The notes: a model not told the origin generated them from the sequence alone. Numbered from the stretch's first letter, positions 51,801-61,157 are shown. The stretch: 64,000 nt of DNA from Streptomyces sp. S4.7 (GCF_010384365.1 NZ_CP048397.1:3100001-3164000); one strand, 5' to 3'. Numbers and translations: made by a program.

Positions 51801-52625
51801 GGCCGCCGCGGCACCGCTCGTCGCCGCGTGCGGCAGCGGCGCCGGCGGTGGTGGTGGCGACGTCGCCGCCAACGCCCGGCTGAAGTTGCCCACTTACGTC
51901 CCGTTCGCCGGGGTGAAGCCGGACCTGCCGTTCGGCGACAACCTGCTGCCGGGCTTCTACGGCTATCCGGCCGACCCGGCCGCCGCTGTCACCGGCAAGC
52001 CCGGGGAGGGCGCCGGGAAGGTCGACATCCTGGTCAACACGTTCACGCCGGTGCCGCCGGCGCCCGGCAGCAACAAGTACTGGCAGGCACTGAACGAACG
52101 GGTGGGCGCCGAGCTGGCGTTCAACATCGTCCCGGACGCCGACTACGGCATCAAACTGTCCACCACGCTGACCGGCGGCGACCTCCCGGATCTGGTCATG
52201 CTGCAGTCCTGGACCCCGAACCTGCCCGCCGTCCTCAAGGCGAAGTTCGCCGACCTCACGCCCTACCTCTCGGGCGACGCGGTCAAGGAGTACCCGTTCC
52301 TGGCCAACATCCCGGAGTTCTCCTGGCGCCCGATGGTCGCCAACGGCGGCATCTACGGACTGCCGACCCCGCGGGCCGGTATCGGCAACGTCATGTTCAC
52401 CCGCGACGATCTGATCGCGCAGCGCTCGCTCAACCCGGCGCCGAAGAGCTTCGAGGAGTTCGTCGAGCTGTGCGAGGGCCTGACCGACGCCAAGGCCGGG
52501 CGCTGGGCGCTGGGCGACACGGGTGTCGGGGGCGGCGGGGCCCTGATGTTCGCGCTGACGATGGCCGGTGCGCCCAACGGCTGGGCGGTGAAGGGCGGCA
52601 AGTTCACCAACGCCGTCGAGACCGA
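51775..52625 (+). pseudogene. Sugar-binding lipoprotein (extracellular solute-binding protein), truncated
   Basis: A plus-strand frame carries a lipobox-like LVAAC followed by GSGAGGGGG, then a type 1 solute-binding domain: KVDILVNTFTPVPPAPGSNKYWQALNERVGAELAFNIVPD, GGDLPDLVMLQ, YGLPTPRAGIGNVMFTRDD and KSFEEFVELCEGLTDAKAGRWALGDTG. The normal signal peptide is missing because the 5' end abuts antisense LacI sequence. After about 52625 the frame runs into unrelated out-of-frame sequence, losing roughly the second half of the protein. It would have delivered sugars to the LplB/LplC permeases. Confidence 0.83.
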
Positions 52626-52629
52626 CTCC

Positions 52630-52946
52630 TACACGCCGACACCCCGAACGGCACCGATCTCGGCGCGAATCAGGGCTGCAAGTACGTCAGCCCCGTCGAC
52701 CTGTCCGCGGGCTACCACACGTACAGCCTCATCTGGGAGCCCGGGCCGAAGCTGACCTATTTCGTGGACGGGCAGCAGACCTGCCAGTTCAGTCCGGCCG
52801 GCAACTACTTCAACACCCCGATGCACATCATCATGAACACCGCGGTGGGTGCCTCGTGGATCGGCCACCCCGACGCGAGCGTCACCTTCCCGCAACAGTT
52901 CAAGATCGACTCGGTGCGCGTCCACCAGGACGCGAACCTCGGCTGA
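52630..52946 (+). pseudogene. C-terminal fragment of a GH16-like glycoside hydrolase
   Basis: In a different frame from the solute-binding protein, the sequence GYHTYSLIWEPGPKLTYFVDGQQTCQF and then NTPMHIIMNTAVGASWIG with FKIDSVRVHQD is the final third of a GH16-type concanavalin-like domain. The catalytic E-x-D-x-x-E segment would lie upstream and is absent. The fragment begins abruptly at the junction near 52628, so it is the remains of an extracellular polysaccharide hydrolase gene. Confidence 0.75.
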
Positions 52947-52966
52947 CACCGCCGGCACTCCGCTTC

Positions 52967-52988
52967 CCCCGGCACCTGACAGCCGGGG
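52967..52988. terminator. Small hairpin after the GH16 fragment
   Basis: CCCCGGC (52967-52973) pairs with GCCGGGG (52982-52988) across eight bases. It follows the fragment's stop by about 20 bases. Confidence 0.5.
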
Positions 52989-53125
52989 TAAGCGGCACCC
53001 CTGCCAGAGCGGCGGCCCCGGACAACTCCCTCGTGGCCGACGCCCGGCGAGAAGGTCGTTGGCCCGGGATCTCGGAACCCCCGCACACGAGCGGGGCGGC
53101 CCTCATCAGCGCCCGTCAGCGCCCG

Positions 53126-54976
53126 TCAGCGCCCGTCAACTTCCTCGCGCAGTTCGTCCGGGCAGGGCGTGCCCGGACGCAGCTGGTACGGGGCCGCGAT
53201 GCGGTAGGTCCCCGGGCGCGGGGCCAGCAGCTCCGTCCACTCGTCGCCGTCGGTGTTCTTCTCCGCCCGGAACACACAGCCGTTGGGGTTGGTGAACTCC
53301 TTCGGACCGTCCTCGTCCGCCTTGGACGCGGCGGTCTCCTCCGGGCGGTCCAGGCTCTCGCCCTTCTCGTCGACGACGGCGAGCCAGCGCGAGTACGGGA
53401 TACGGATCAGCACCTTCCCGGCGGTCTTCACCTCTATCGTCAGCTCGTCGGCCGACGCCCGCCGCACGACGGCGGGCGGGTCGGCCAGCGGCATCGGGTC
53501 CTGGACCTCGTAGAGCTGCCAGTTGGCGTCGCCCCACAGGTGGTTCAGATAGGGCAGGCCGCGCTGTACCAGCTCCGCCTCCTGGCCCGCGCCGTTGTCC
53601 GGCCTGCCCTTGGGCAGCACCACATAGGCGACGGCCCAGCGGTCGAGCCAGGCGCGGTAGCTGTCGTCGGTGAGACTGTCGTCGTAGAAGAGCGGGTTGC
53701 GCTCCATGTCGGCCTGCCGGTTCCAGCCGCGGGCCAGATTGACGTACGGCGCGAGCGCCGAAGCCTCGCGGTGGCTGCTGGCCGGGACGACCTCGACCCG
53801 GCCGCGCTCGGCGCCGACCTCCTGCAACTCGTTGACCAGCGGCGCCAGTTCACGGGTCCAGGACGCGGTGGGGGCGGTGCGGATGATGTCGTCGACGCCC
53901 TTGAAGCCGATCCAGAAGTTGAACGCGACGAAGGCCAGGACGAGCGCGTACCACTTGCGTGAGCGCGGCGCCGCGTACGGCAGCGCGGCGAGCAGCACGA
54001 CACCGCCGACGATCATCGCGAGCCGCGAGACGTTGGAGCCGATCTGCGAGTCGATCCCCCAGGTCAGCAGGACCCCGATGCCGTAGACGGCGGCGGCGGT
54101 GCGGACCGTGTGCCAGTCGCGGGGCACGAGGAAGAAGGCGACGACGGAGAAGATGAAGGGCAGCGACGCCGTCCCGAGCGACATCGGCTGGGTGCCGGAG
54201 AACGGGAACAGCCAGGCGGAGAGCGCGACGACGGCGACCGGGGCGAGCCCGACCGCGTACGCTCCCGGGCGCCGCTTGTTGAGGAAGAGCGCGGCGGCGA
54301 CGACCCCGAGGAACAGTCCCGCCACCGGGCTGGAGGCGGTCGCGAGCCCGGCGAGCGGCGCGGCGACCACGCCCTTGGCCCAGCGCTTGTAGCGCCAGCG
54401 GCGCGGCCAGCAGAAGACGGCGGCGACGGCGCCGAGCGCGAACATGGTGCCCAGGCCGAACGTCACGCGGCCGGAGAGCGCGTTGCAGAGGAAGGCGAAG
54501 ACCCCGGCGAACGAGCACGCCAGCGGATTCCGGACGGCCTTTACGCGGTAGAGGATCAGCGAGGTCAGGGCGGCCGAGACGGTCCCGGCGATCATCATCG
54601 TCGTCCGGACGCCGAACAACGACATCAGATACGGCGAGACGACGCTGTACGAGACGGGGTGCATCCCGCCGTACCAGGCGAGGTTGTACGCGGAGTCCGG
54701 GTGGCGGCCGACGAACTCGGCCCAGGCGTCCTGCGCGGCGATGTCGCCGCCGCTGTTGGCGATGAAGAAGAACCAGCTCAGGTGCACGATCCCGGCGACC
54801 GTGCCGGTGAGCAGGACGGGGTGGCGCAGCACGCGGCTGCGCAGGTCCTTGGCGGGCTCCGGGATCCCGGCCGCCTCCCCGTCCGGCTCGGCGGGCTCGG
54901 TGATGCTGCCGTCGGCGCGCTTCGGCTCAGCGGCGCGCTTCGGCCCGTCGGCGCGCTTCGGCTCAGCGGTGGTCAC
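53126..54976 (-). CDS. Large polytopic membrane protein, GT-C glycosyltransferase-like
   Basis: A GTG with GGGGAG seven bases upstream gives 616 residues. The first 50 are charged and contain KRADG/KRAAEP repeats. About eleven membrane helices follow, starting HPVLLTGTVAGIVHLSWFFFIA, with a first external loop ANSGGDIAAQDAWAEFVGRHPDSAYNLAWYGGMHPVSYS whose acidic residues resemble the catalytic loop of GT-C enzymes. A soluble extracytoplasmic C-terminal domain of about 220 residues ends the protein. The family is conserved in Streptomyces next to the D,D-carboxypeptidase gene, as here. Its substrate is not known; a cell-envelope polymer role is inference. Confidence 0.72.
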   Translation of the reverse strand: MTTAEPKRADGPKRAAEPKRADGSITEPAEPDGEAAGIPEPAKDLRSRVLRHPVLLTGTVAGIVHLSWFFFIANSGGDIAAQDAWAEFVGRHPDSAYNLAWYGGMHPVSYSVVSPYLMSLFGVRTTMMIAGTVSAALTSLILYRVKAVRNPLACSFAGVFAFLCNALSGRVTFGLGTMFALGAVAAVFCWPRRWRYKRWAKGVVAAPLAGLATASSPVAGLFLGVVAAALFLNKRRPGAYAVGLAPVAVVALSAWLFPFSGTQPMSLGTASLPFIFSVVAFFLVPRDWHTVRTAAAVYGIGVLLTWGIDSQIGSNVSRLAMIVGGVVLLAALPYAAPRSRKWYALVLAFVAFNFWIGFKGVDDIIRTAPTASWTRELAPLVNELQEVGAERGRVEVVPASSHREASALAPYVNLARGWNRQADMERNPLFYDDSLTDDSYRAWLDRWAVAYVVLPKGRPDNGAGQEAELVQRGLPYLNHLWGDANWQLYEVQDPMPLADPPAVVRRASADELTIEVKTAGKVLIRIPYSRWLAVVDEKGESLDRPEETAASKADEDGPKEFTNPNGCVFRAEKNTDGDEWTELLAPRPGTYRIAAPYQLRPGTPCPDELREEVDGR

Positions 54977-55152
54977 TGCGACTCTCCCCGTCTCACCGTC
55001 AGCCCGGTGTGCCGGCCCTCCCGAGGTCCGTCCGGCCCTGGAGGAAGTAAGGACGCCGTCCCCGCGTCCTGAGTTGCCTGGCTGCCCTGACCTCGGTCGG
55101 ATCTCGGCCGGATCGTGGACGGATCTCGGACGCTAGCACGCGGCCGAGGTCG

Positions 55153-55180
55153 GGGAGGACGCCGTTTCCGGCGCCCTCCC
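55153..55180. terminator. Terminator downstream of the carboxypeptidase gene
   Basis: GGGAGGACGCCG and CGGCGCCCTCCC pair around TTTC with one mismatch, 20 bases beyond the minus-strand stop codon. Confidence 0.7.
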
Positions 55181-55200
55181 GTGCTCGTCGGGCGGGCGGC

Positions 55201-58143
55201 TCAGCCGACCCGGGTCAGCTTGTCGCCGAACGTGGGCTCGGCCAGATCGCCCTGGAGCGCGACGGCGACCTCCACCCGGCTCTTGCCCTCACCCACGGTG
55301 AGCAGACCGACATGGGTCCCGGCGGCGGCCGTTTGCGGCAGGTCCTTGCCCTCGTCGGACAGTTCGAGCTTGACGGTGAGGCCCGACCAGCCGACCGCCT
55401 TCACGTCCTTGGTGGCGACGACCGGCGTCTTCGTCCCCATGTTGTTGTCGAACTCGCCGACGACCTGGCCTTTCTTCACCACCGTCGCGCCCTCCAACTC
55501 GTCCTGCGTCGCGAGCATGACGTCCTCGCTCACCGCGTTGACGGTGTCGATGATCGGCGCCTTGTGCTGGCCGAGGACGGCGCCGACGATCAACTGGTCG
55601 GTGTCGCCGACGGTCTTGTGCGCGGCGAAGAGGAGATTGCCGCCCGCCTTGGTGGTGGAGCCGGTCTTGATGCCGAGCGCGCCGTCGTACGGGACGAGGG
55701 TGTTGTAGTTCCGCCAGGTCTTGCCCGACGGGTCCTTCCACTCGGGCAGCTTGGTGATGTCCATCAGCGCCTCGATCTCGACCAGCTTCTGGCCGAGCTT
55801 CACCTGGTCCTCGGCGGAGCTGACCGTCGTCGCGTCGAGCCCGGACGGGTCGGTGTACGTGGTGTTCTTCATGCCGAGCTCTTCGGCGGTGTCGTTCATC
55901 TTCTTGACGAACGCCTCTTCGGAGCCGTCCGTGTTCCAACGGGCCAGGAGGCGCGCGATGTTGTTCGCGGACGGGATCATGAGGGCGGCCAGCGCGTCGT
56001 GCTGGGTGAGCTTGTCGCCCTCCTTGACGGTGTTGAGCGTCGACTCGCCCTGCGCGTCGAGCCCGCCGTCCTCCTCGGCCTTGGCGTCGACCGTGATGGA
56101 CGGGCCGTCGGCGCCCTTGGCGAGCGGCTTGTCCTTGAGGACGACGTAGGCGGTCATCGCCTTGGCGACGCTGCCGATCGGCACGGCCTTCTGCTCACCG
56201 AACGAGTCGACGGTGCCGAGGCCGGTCGCCGCCATGAAGCCCTGGCCCTCGCCGGGCCACGGCAGCGTGGGCTTGTCGCCCTCGAAGGTGTACGTCGACT
56301 CCGCCGTCAGGTTCAACGACGGCTCCGGGAGAGGGCGCACGGCCTGTACGACCGCAAAGATGATCAGTACGAGCACGAGCAGCGGCGTCCAGATCTTGAC
56401 CCGCCTGACGACCGTACGCGTCGGGGTCTCGGGCGGCGCCGGCTTGTTGGTCAGCTCGGCGAGCAGATCGAGCGGCGGCAGCGGCGGCATGGGCTGCTGC
56501 CGGGTCCGCTCGGCCTCGGCGACGCCGGCGGAGGCGGGCTGCTGAGCCTGCTCCGACCGGAGGGGCACGAATTTACTGGTCCGCTCGGCGGGCAACTCCG
56601 ACGCGGGCGCCGGGGTCTGCGGCGGAAGCTTGAGCATGGCGGTGGGCTGATCGACCCCGGGCCGCTTGAGCGCCTTGAACACGGCGGTCTGCCGGTCGAC
56701 CCCGCCCTCGGGGCTCGCCTCCGGTGCGGTTTGCGCTTTCGCGGAGGTAACGCCCGCGGCTGCGGGCTTCTGCCCGGAGGTGCCTTCCGGCTCCGCCGGG
56801 GCGACGGACGGCCGCCGGAAGTTGACTCCCGACCCACCCGCGGGCTTCGCGCCGGGCACCGCCCCGGCCGCAGCGGGAGCGTCCGGCTCCGCCGGAGCCA
56901 CGCCTGTCGGGCGGTCAGAGCCGGACCCGGCAGACCCGACTTCAGGCTCGGCTCCGGGCTTCGCCCCGGACGAGGCAGGAACGGCCTCGGAACCGTTTCC
57001 CGGCTCCACCGAAGCGACAGCCCCCGCCGGGCTGGCGGACGCGTCATCGGCCCCCGCCGGGCTGGCGGACGCGTCATCGGCCCCCGCCGGGCTGGCGGAC
57101 GCGTCATCGGCCCCCGCCGGGCTGGCGGACGCGTCATCGGCCCCCGCCGGGCTGGCGGACGCGTCATCGGCCCCCGAACCGGAGGCCGACCGGCCACCCA
57201 CCGGCCGGACCGGCCCGGACCCGTCCGCCGACCCGGCAGGCTCACCCTCAGGCTCCGCCGAGGCAACGTCCGCTTCCGGCGCGGTGTCGCCCTTCACGCC
57301 AGCCGTGGACTCGGACACAGCGGGAGTGGACCCCAGCCTGCTGCCCGGCGCCGCCGGAGCGACGTCGGCCGGGCGGTCAGCGCCGGACCCGGCGGGATCG
57401 GCCTCGGAACCGTTTCCCGGCTCCACCGAAGCGACAGCCCCCGCCGGGCTGGCGGACGCGTCATCGGCCCCCGAACCGGAGGCCGACCCGGCCTCCGGGT
57501 TCGCGGGAGCAACGTCCGCCGCCGGAACAGGGGCAGCCTCGTCACTCTTCGGGCGGCTGGGCGAGGCCGGCGGCGTGGAGGTCACTTCGTCGGACTCGTC
57601 CGCCGACCCGGCGGGCGCACCATCAGTCGTCCGCTCGGAGGCTGCTTCCGGCTCCGCGGGAGCGACCCCCGCCTTCGAGCCGGAGGCGGCCGACCCGGCA
57701 GGCTCGGCCTCCCGCTCGCCCTCCGGGTTCGCGGGAGCAACGTCCGCCGCCGGAACGGGGGCGGTCTCGGGCTCGTCCGCCGGTTTCTCCGCGGCGGGGC
57801 GCAGGCCGGACAGCGGTGTCGCGGTCACTCCCGACCCGCTCTCAGGCTCCGCCGCCGACCCGGACTCCGTCACACCCGCCGAAGACCCCTCCACGGCCGC
57901 CACAGGCGCCTCAGCGGCCCCAGGAGCCCCTGGGGCTCCCCCGGCCCCCCTGACCGTGAACACGGCCGTCGAGTGGTCGACAGTGGCCTCCCCGGAACCT
58001 TCGCGGTCCGAACTCGCGTCCTTCGTCGTGTCGGGCTCGTCGGCGGCAGACTCCCGGAAGACCGCGAACCTCGGGTCCCGTTCGTGAGTCGCCTCCCCCG
58101 ACGACTTCCGCTGCTCCGACTTGTCGGGGGACTCGCCCGCCAC
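55201..58143 (-). CDS. D-alanyl-D-alanine carboxypeptidase with a 580-residue disordered N-terminus
   Basis: A GTG after GAGGAGG gives 980 residues. Residues 1-580 are Ala/Pro/Glu/Ser-rich and disordered, with TAVF boxes (DHSTAVFTV, DRQTAVFKALK) and a five-fold DDASASPAGA repeat. One helix near 582-602 (IWTPLLVLVLIIFAVVQAV) places this region in the cytoplasm. The extracytoplasmic peptidase S11 domain has SVAK near 658 (active Ser), PSANN near 725 and IKTGSTTKAG near 824, followed by the PBP5-type C-terminal domain. It trims the terminal D-Ala of peptidoglycan stems. The TAVF boxes and length suggest that the cytoplasmic part binds partners or is phosphorylated, which is inference. Confidence 0.9.
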   Translation of the reverse strand: MAGESPDKSEQRKSSGEATHERDPRFAVFRESAADEPDTTKDASSDREGSGEATVDHSTAVFTVRGAGGAPGAPGAAEAPVAAVEGSSAGVTESGSAAEPESGSGVTATPLSGLRPAAEKPADEPETAPVPAADVAPANPEGEREAEPAGSAASGSKAGVAPAEPEAASERTTDGAPAGSADESDEVTSTPPASPSRPKSDEAAPVPAADVAPANPEAGSASGSGADDASASPAGAVASVEPGNGSEADPAGSGADRPADVAPAAPGSRLGSTPAVSESTAGVKGDTAPEADVASAEPEGEPAGSADGSGPVRPVGGRSASGSGADDASASPAGADDASASPAGADDASASPAGADDASASPAGADDASASPAGAVASVEPGNGSEAVPASSGAKPGAEPEVGSAGSGSDRPTGVAPAEPDAPAAAGAVPGAKPAGGSGVNFRRPSVAPAEPEGTSGQKPAAAGVTSAKAQTAPEASPEGGVDRQTAVFKALKRPGVDQPTAMLKLPPQTPAPASELPAERTSKFVPLRSEQAQQPASAGVAEAERTRQQPMPPLPPLDLLAELTNKPAPPETPTRTVVRRVKIWTPLLVLVLIIFAVVQAVRPLPEPSLNLTAESTYTFEGDKPTLPWPGEGQGFMAATGLGTVDSFGEQKAVPIGSVAKAMTAYVVLKDKPLAKGADGPSITVDAKAEEDGGLDAQGESTLNTVKEGDKLTQHDALAALMIPSANNIARLLARWNTDGSEEAFVKKMNDTAEELGMKNTTYTDPSGLDATTVSSAEDQVKLGQKLVEIEALMDITKLPEWKDPSGKTWRNYNTLVPYDGALGIKTGSTTKAGGNLLFAAHKTVGDTDQLIVGAVLGQHKAPIIDTVNAVSEDVMLATQDELEGATVVKKGQVVGEFDNNMGTKTPVVATKDVKAVGWSGLTVKLELSDEGKDLPQTAAAGTHVGLLTVGEGKSRVEVAVALQGDLAEPTFGDKLTRVG
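57021..57170. repeat. 30-bp coding tandem repeat, five perfect copies
   Basis: A 30-base unit is repeated without a mismatch at 57021, 57051, 57081, 57111 and 57141, encoding DDASASPAGA on the minus strand. A longer flanking block (from 'cctcggaaccg' to 'ggaggccgac') occurs again with a single unit at about 57400-57485. Perfect identity implies recent expansion. Confidence 0.95.
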
Positions 58144-58346
58144 CGTGCCTCCTCATGCGTGTGCGACGCGTTTCGCGCGCTGCGCCGCACTCTCCGAACT
58201 GATTATCAGTGTCCTGTGTGAAACCACAGCCCAAGTGCAAGACGAGAACGACATACATAACGGTTCCCGCACAAAGCGACCAGGCACCCTCGACAGACCA
58301 ATGTGAGAGGGGTCACCCTGTCATTCATCCACGCGGGGAGGCATGG

Positions 58347-59066
58347 ATGGGCAGGAGCCGCAGAACAATTCCGGAGGAGCTTCTGTTGCTCGCTCTGGAC
58401 CCGGCCACGGGTACCACAGCGCAGCCGCAGTCGCTCGACCTCGGCCTGGCCGGAGCACAGCTAGTAGAGCTGGCTCTGGCAGGACGGATAGCCCCTGACG
58501 GGGATCGTATCGCCGTGGTGATGCCACGGCCGACCGGAGATCCGACTCTGGACTCCGCGCTGGAGCTGTTGCGCAGACGCGGCAGCCCGGTTCGCGCAGT
58601 TCACTGGATCGGCGGGCCCCGATTGGGGCTCCGTCAGATTTACCTCTCGCATCTGGAGCGGTGCGGCATGGTTCATGCCGTGGCGGGCCAGATGTGCGGA
58701 GTGCTGCCGACGACTCGCTACCAGGCGACGGAGACGGCGATCAGCCGCGACATCAGGGCACGGCTGGACAGTGCGATCCGCACCGGCGTACCGCCGGACC
58801 CGCGGACCGCGGCGCTCGCCGCACTGGCCCACGCGGTCGGTCTGGGCAAGCACCTGTACCCCGGTAACGAGGGGCGCTCGTCGCGCTCCCGGCTCCGGGA
58901 TCTGATCAGACACGACCCGATGGGCGGCCTCGTGGCGCATGCCGTGATGGACGTCCAGAACGGTGCGGCCGCTCAGCCGCGCCGTAATCCCGCACCGGGA
59001 GGCCGACCTCCGGCCGTACCGATGCAACCGCACCGCGGGAGCATGGCCCGCGTCGCGGCGCACTGA
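58347..59066 (+). CDS. GPP34-family phosphoprotein
   Basis: The ATG at 58347 has GGGGAGG six bases upstream; the frame is open earlier but lacks a start signal. The 239-residue protein shows the GPP34 (Golgi phosphoprotein 3-like) pattern: TIPEELLLLALDPATG at the start, LDLGLAGAQLVELALAGRI, a middle strand-helix unit, RYQATETAISRDIRARL and RTAALAALAHAVGLGKHLYPG. In eukaryotes the fold binds phosphoinositides; the role in actinobacteria is unknown but several copies are usual. It diverges from the carboxypeptidase gene and a terminator follows. Confidence 0.88.
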   Translation: MGRSRRTIPEELLLLALDPATGTTAQPQSLDLGLAGAQLVELALAGRIAPDGDRIAVVMPRPTGDPTLDSALELLRRRGSPVRAVHWIGGPRLGLRQIYLSHLERCGMVHAVAGQMCGVLPTTRYQATETAISRDIRARLDSAIRTGVPPDPRTAALAALAHAVGLGKHLYPGNEGRSSRSRLRDLIRHDPMGGLVAHAVMDVQNGAAAQPRRNPAPGGRPPAVPMQPHRGSMARVAAH

Positions 59067-59401
59067 AGGCACGACACCGAGAGAGCCGCACTGAGAGCAC
59101 GAACACGCACCGACAGGACAGCACGCGGTACGGGAAACCGCCGCGCCGACGTCCCCAGAGACCCGGTTCGGGAGCCGCAAGAGACGCGCGGGACCAGCCT
59201 TACGACAGGCCGTCCCGCGCGTCGCGCGTCCCGCGTCATCACGCGGCGCCCGAATACAGGACCTGGCCACGGTGTGTCCACTTACCACCCGCGCATTCCC
59301 CTCTGTCGCCGTTTTCCAGCGCGGTCGGGCCCATCGGTGGCAGTCTGCTGAGACGTAGACACACAGCGCTACGCAGATACTCAGCAGGAGGTGCCGTTCC
59401 C
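59067..59401. other. Intergenic region upstream of the XRE regulator
   Basis: 335 bases holding the GPP34 terminator and the promoter of the XRE gene. No gene or RNA is apparent. Confidence 0.5.
59183..59223. terminator. Terminator after the GPP34 gene
   Basis: GACGCGCGGGAC (59183-59194) is a perfect inverted repeat of 59212-59223 with a 17-base loop. Confidence 0.7.
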
Positions 59402-60262
59402 GTGGCGTCCAACGTCAATCCCACCGTCAGGCGACGCCGATTGGGCCAGGAGTTGCGCCGGCTCCGCGAGGTCAAAGGCATGACGGCGGAGGAGGTGGCG
59501 GAGCGCCTGCTGGTCTCCCAGTCGAAGATCAGCCGTCTTGAGAACGGTCGCCGTTCCATCAGTCAGCGCGATGTCCGCGACTTGTGCGGTGTGTACGAGG
59601 TCGAGGACAACCGCATTGTCGAGTCGCTCATGCAAATGGCCAAGGACTCGCGCCAGCAGGGCTGGTGGCACGCTTTCGGCGATATCCCGTACAGCGTCTA
59701 CATCGGCCTGGAGACGGACGCGGCCTCGCTGCGCGTGTACGAGTCACTCATCGTCCCCGGTCTGCTCCAGACGCGTGAGTACGCCCAGGCCGTCATCGAA
59801 GGCATGTGGCCGGAGGAGACACCCGGCGACGTCGAGAAGCGGATCCAGATCCGGCTCAAGCGCCAGGACCGGCTGACGGACCCTCACGACCCGCTCCGCT
59901 TCTGGGCGGTCATCGACGAGGCGCTGCTGCGGCGCGTGGTGGGCAGTCCTCAGATCATGGCCGCGCAATTGGGGCACCTCGCGCAATTGAGCGCGCAGCC
60001 GCATGTGACACTTCAGGTGGTTCCCTACGATGTGGGCGCGCATCCGGGTATGTACGGCAAGTTCGCCATCCTCGAATTCCAGGAAGCGGCGGATGCCACC
60101 GTCGTCTACCTGGAAGGAGTGACGAGCGACCTGTACCTGGAGAAGGCGAATGATGTTCAGAGCTACACCGTCATGTACGAGCATCTCCGGGCCAAGGCTC
60201 TCAGCGCCGAACAGTCGAGGGAGTTCATCAACAAGATCGCCGCTGACTACGCGGCGAGTTGA
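59402..60262 (+). CDS. XRE regulator with DUF5753 (Scr1/WhiJ-type)
   Basis: A GTG preceded by AGGAGG gives 286 residues. The N-terminal HTH (residues about 10-70) reads RLGQELRRLREVKGMTAEEVAERLLVSQSKISRLENGRR. The rest is a DUF5753 domain: AFGDIPYSVYIGLETDAASLRVYESLIVPGLLQTREYAQAVI, RFWAVIDEALLRRVVGS and MYGKFAILEFQEAADATVVYLEG. Proteins of this type occur beside small DUF397 proteins throughout Streptomyces, as in the whiJ and abaA loci, and regulate development or antibiotic production; the small protein relieves or modulates the regulator. The partner lies 219 bases downstream. Confidence 0.92.
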   Translation: MASNVNPTVRRRRLGQELRRLREVKGMTAEEVAERLLVSQSKISRLENGRRSISQRDVRDLCGVYEVEDNRIVESLMQMAKDSRQQGWWHAFGDIPYSVYIGLETDAASLRVYESLIVPGLLQTREYAQAVIEGMWPEETPGDVEKRIQIRLKRQDRLTDPHDPLRFWAVIDEALLRRVVGSPQIMAAQLGHLAQLSAQPHVTLQVVPYDVGAHPGMYGKFAILEFQEAADATVVYLEGVTSDLYLEKANDVQSYTVMYEHLRAKALSAEQSREFINKIAADYAAS

Positions 60263-60481
60263 CGGCGACTTGGCAGCGACTTGACGGTTCGTCAGGTCAA
60301 GAGGCGCGCATCTTACACGCGTAACGGTCATTGAGGTAAGCCGCTTCGGCAATTGCCACTCGGTTGAGTGAACGATGAATGAAACCCATGATTTCACCGC
60401 GTAGCGTCGATCACGTCAGAGCGCAATGCGGCGCGCTGGTAAATCGACTTGTGTCAGTCTGGCACGACCACCGGAGCGATC

Positions 60482-60688
60482 ATGGTTAGTAAGCGAGTCT
60501 CTTTGACCCAGTGGACGAAGTCCACCTACTCGGCGAACGGGGACTGCGTAGAAGTGCGCGCACTTCCCGCGACGGCGGTCTCCGTCCGGGATTCGAAGAA
60601 TCTCGGCGGTCCCGTCCTCAATTTCGCCCCGAAAGCCTGGGAGACCTTCGTGGCCGACTCCGTAGGGACGTCGGCCACGACCCTCTGA
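60482..60688 (+). CDS. DUF397 protein, partner of the XRE regulator
   Basis: The ATG at 60482 follows GGAGCG; the frame is open for 11 more codons without a better start. The 68-residue protein has the DUF397 signature: WTKSTYSANGDCVEVRAL, VSVRDSKN and a C-terminal AWETFVADSV. It is the small partner of the preceding DUF5753 regulator. The 219-base gap between them is AT-richer than average and may contain a separate promoter. Confidence 0.93.
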   Translation: MVSKRVSLTQWTKSTYSANGDCVEVRALPATAVSVRDSKNLGGPVLNFAPKAWETFVADSVGTSATTL

Positions 60689-61157
60689 ACACCTTGGTGA
60701 GCGGTACGAGTACGTCCGCCGAACCCCAGCCCTCTCGACTGGTCGCCGTCCCGGCCGAGGGGGCTCTCACCTTTTCCGGGCACGGAAGCGGCTCACCGCC
60801 CGTTCTCCCGCCCGTTCCGCCCGTTCTCCCGCAGCGTCTCTCGATCGGTCCTCTCTTCCGGTCCGCGCGGGACCCGCATCCCGCGCGACCTCTCCATGGA
60901 CGGCCGTGGTCTGACGAAGTGCCCGCCCATCGTGTGGTTCCTGTCACGTTCACGACAACGCCCCGCGAGGTCAAGAACGAGCAAAATGGTTCGGCTTTCT
61001 GATTTGTGTTCACACCTATGACCGCAGAAACCCTTGACCCGTTGCCGCGAATAGCGGTTCAATCCCCGAAGTCCCCGCTCCCGCACGGGGGCCGCTGACC
61101 GGACGTACTGACGAAGTGCACCCCCACGTTCACAAGGCGGACCCCTGGAGGGGGCAC
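60689..61157. other. 469-bp intergenic region
   Basis: No gene is supported. The part from 60940 to 61060 is less GC-rich and probably holds the promoter of the symporter gene. Confidence 0.5.

Noticed and set aside
50046..52946. 966-codon plus-strand ORF antisense to the LacI/oxidoreductase frame
   Set aside because: Most of it is the complement of the chimeric gene and is Arg/Gly/Val-rich. Only its last 105 codons (the GH16 fragment) are credible.
57021..57170. Possible CRISPR-like array of 30-bp repeats
   Set aside because: The copies are contiguous with no spacers and encode protein in the carboxypeptidase frame.
55312..58221. Very long antisense ORFs over the carboxypeptidase gene
   Set aside because: They arise from high third-position GC; the S11 motifs are all on the minus strand.
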